A stretch of DNA of 64,000 nucleotides. Source: Ndongobacter massiliensis. GTDB lineage: Bacteria > Bacillota > Clostridia > Tissierellales > Peptoniphilaceae. The stretch spans positions 1,800,001 to 1,864,000 of the forward strand of contig NZ_LT635480.1 in NCBI RefSeq assembly GCF_900120375.1. Direction: 5' to 3'. Shown piece after piece: positions 63,341-64,000 of the stretch. The notes under the pieces were generated by a model, which did no database searches, had not been told where the DNA came from, and saw nothing but the letters and a program-made list of their open reading frames with translations. The position numbers and the translations under genes are program-made. Numbering within the stretch: the first letter of the stretch is position 1; each line of letters opens with the position of its first letter.

Positions 63341-64000
<660 letters not shown>

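Overview
The window looks like a piece of the chromosome of a low-to-mid GC, anaerobic, fermentative Gram-positive bacterium (Firmicutes/Bacillota). The signs are Bacillus-like synteny blocks (rex with a YdiF-type ABC-F gene; yybS-gdpP-rplI-dnaB followed by dnaD and dnaI; veg-ispE; dnaX-ebfC-recR), a butyryl-CoA:acetate-type CoA-transferase, lysine and purine riboswitches, lipoprotein and cell-wall anchor signals, and a 16S rRNA start at the right edge. A member of the Peptoniphilaceae/Tissierellia is my best guess; it rests on general 16S appearance and gene content, not on a search. No sporulation genes other than a BofA-like protein, no integrase, no CRISPR and no tRNA were seen.

Layout. 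1-6844: cardiolipin synthase (cut by the window edge), rex, ABC-F, a membrane-anchored GDPD, and a secreted flavinylated fumarate-reductase-like lipoprotein. 6845-15200: an AT-richer purine island with a GntR/UTRA regulator, a divergent adenine deaminase, an AzgA-type permease and a three-subunit xanthine dehydrogenase. 15241-18113: a lysine-riboswitch-controlled ABC importer. 18113-21543: a guanine-class purine riboswitch controlling a second permease plus a canonical adenine deaminase. 21584-28748: yybS, gdpP, rplI, dnaB, a GNAT, dnaD and dnaI, mostly overlapping. 28761-32792: nnrE, serS, a murG-like gene and a Cof-type HAD. 32828-34398 (minus): a GtrII-type membrane glycosyltransferase split by a -1 frameshift at U UUU UUA. 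34543-38022: veg, ispE, a VanY-like pseudoenzyme and galE. 38082-39617 (minus): murJ.

39876-44088 is an envelope-flavoured cluster: a DUF2207-like membrane protein, a sigma-region-4-like regulator, a response regulator with a degenerate receiver, a membrane coiled-coil protein and a glucosaminidase. 44078-49481: an rRNA pseudouridine synthase, a phosphoesterase, a rho with a long disordered insert, a phasin-like protein and a UbiB-family kinase. 49567-53144: an FMN lipoprotein, a BofA-like protein, L25/Ctc, nagA and deoD. 53161-55598: a divergent DAACS symporter (minus) and mnmA. 55720-57686: a repeat-containing surface protein with a terminator-like hairpin in its leader. 57743-63048: dnaX, ebfC, recR, a CoA-transferase and a short pyruvate-kinase-like gene. 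63167-64000: an rRNA promoter, leader and the 5' part of 16S rRNA.

Three themes link the genes. Purine salvage and breakdown is encoded twice as permease-deaminase pairs, once beside xanthine dehydrogenase and once under a riboswitch, with deoD elsewhere. Two lipoproteins carry the covalent-FMN motif used in extracellular flavin-based electron transfer. Several proteins are recognisable family members that have lost their catalytic or signalling residues. The best candidates for new biology are the frameshift glycosyltransferase, the degenerate-receiver regulator in the envelope cluster, the VanY-like pseudoenzyme and the attenuator-like surface protein leader.
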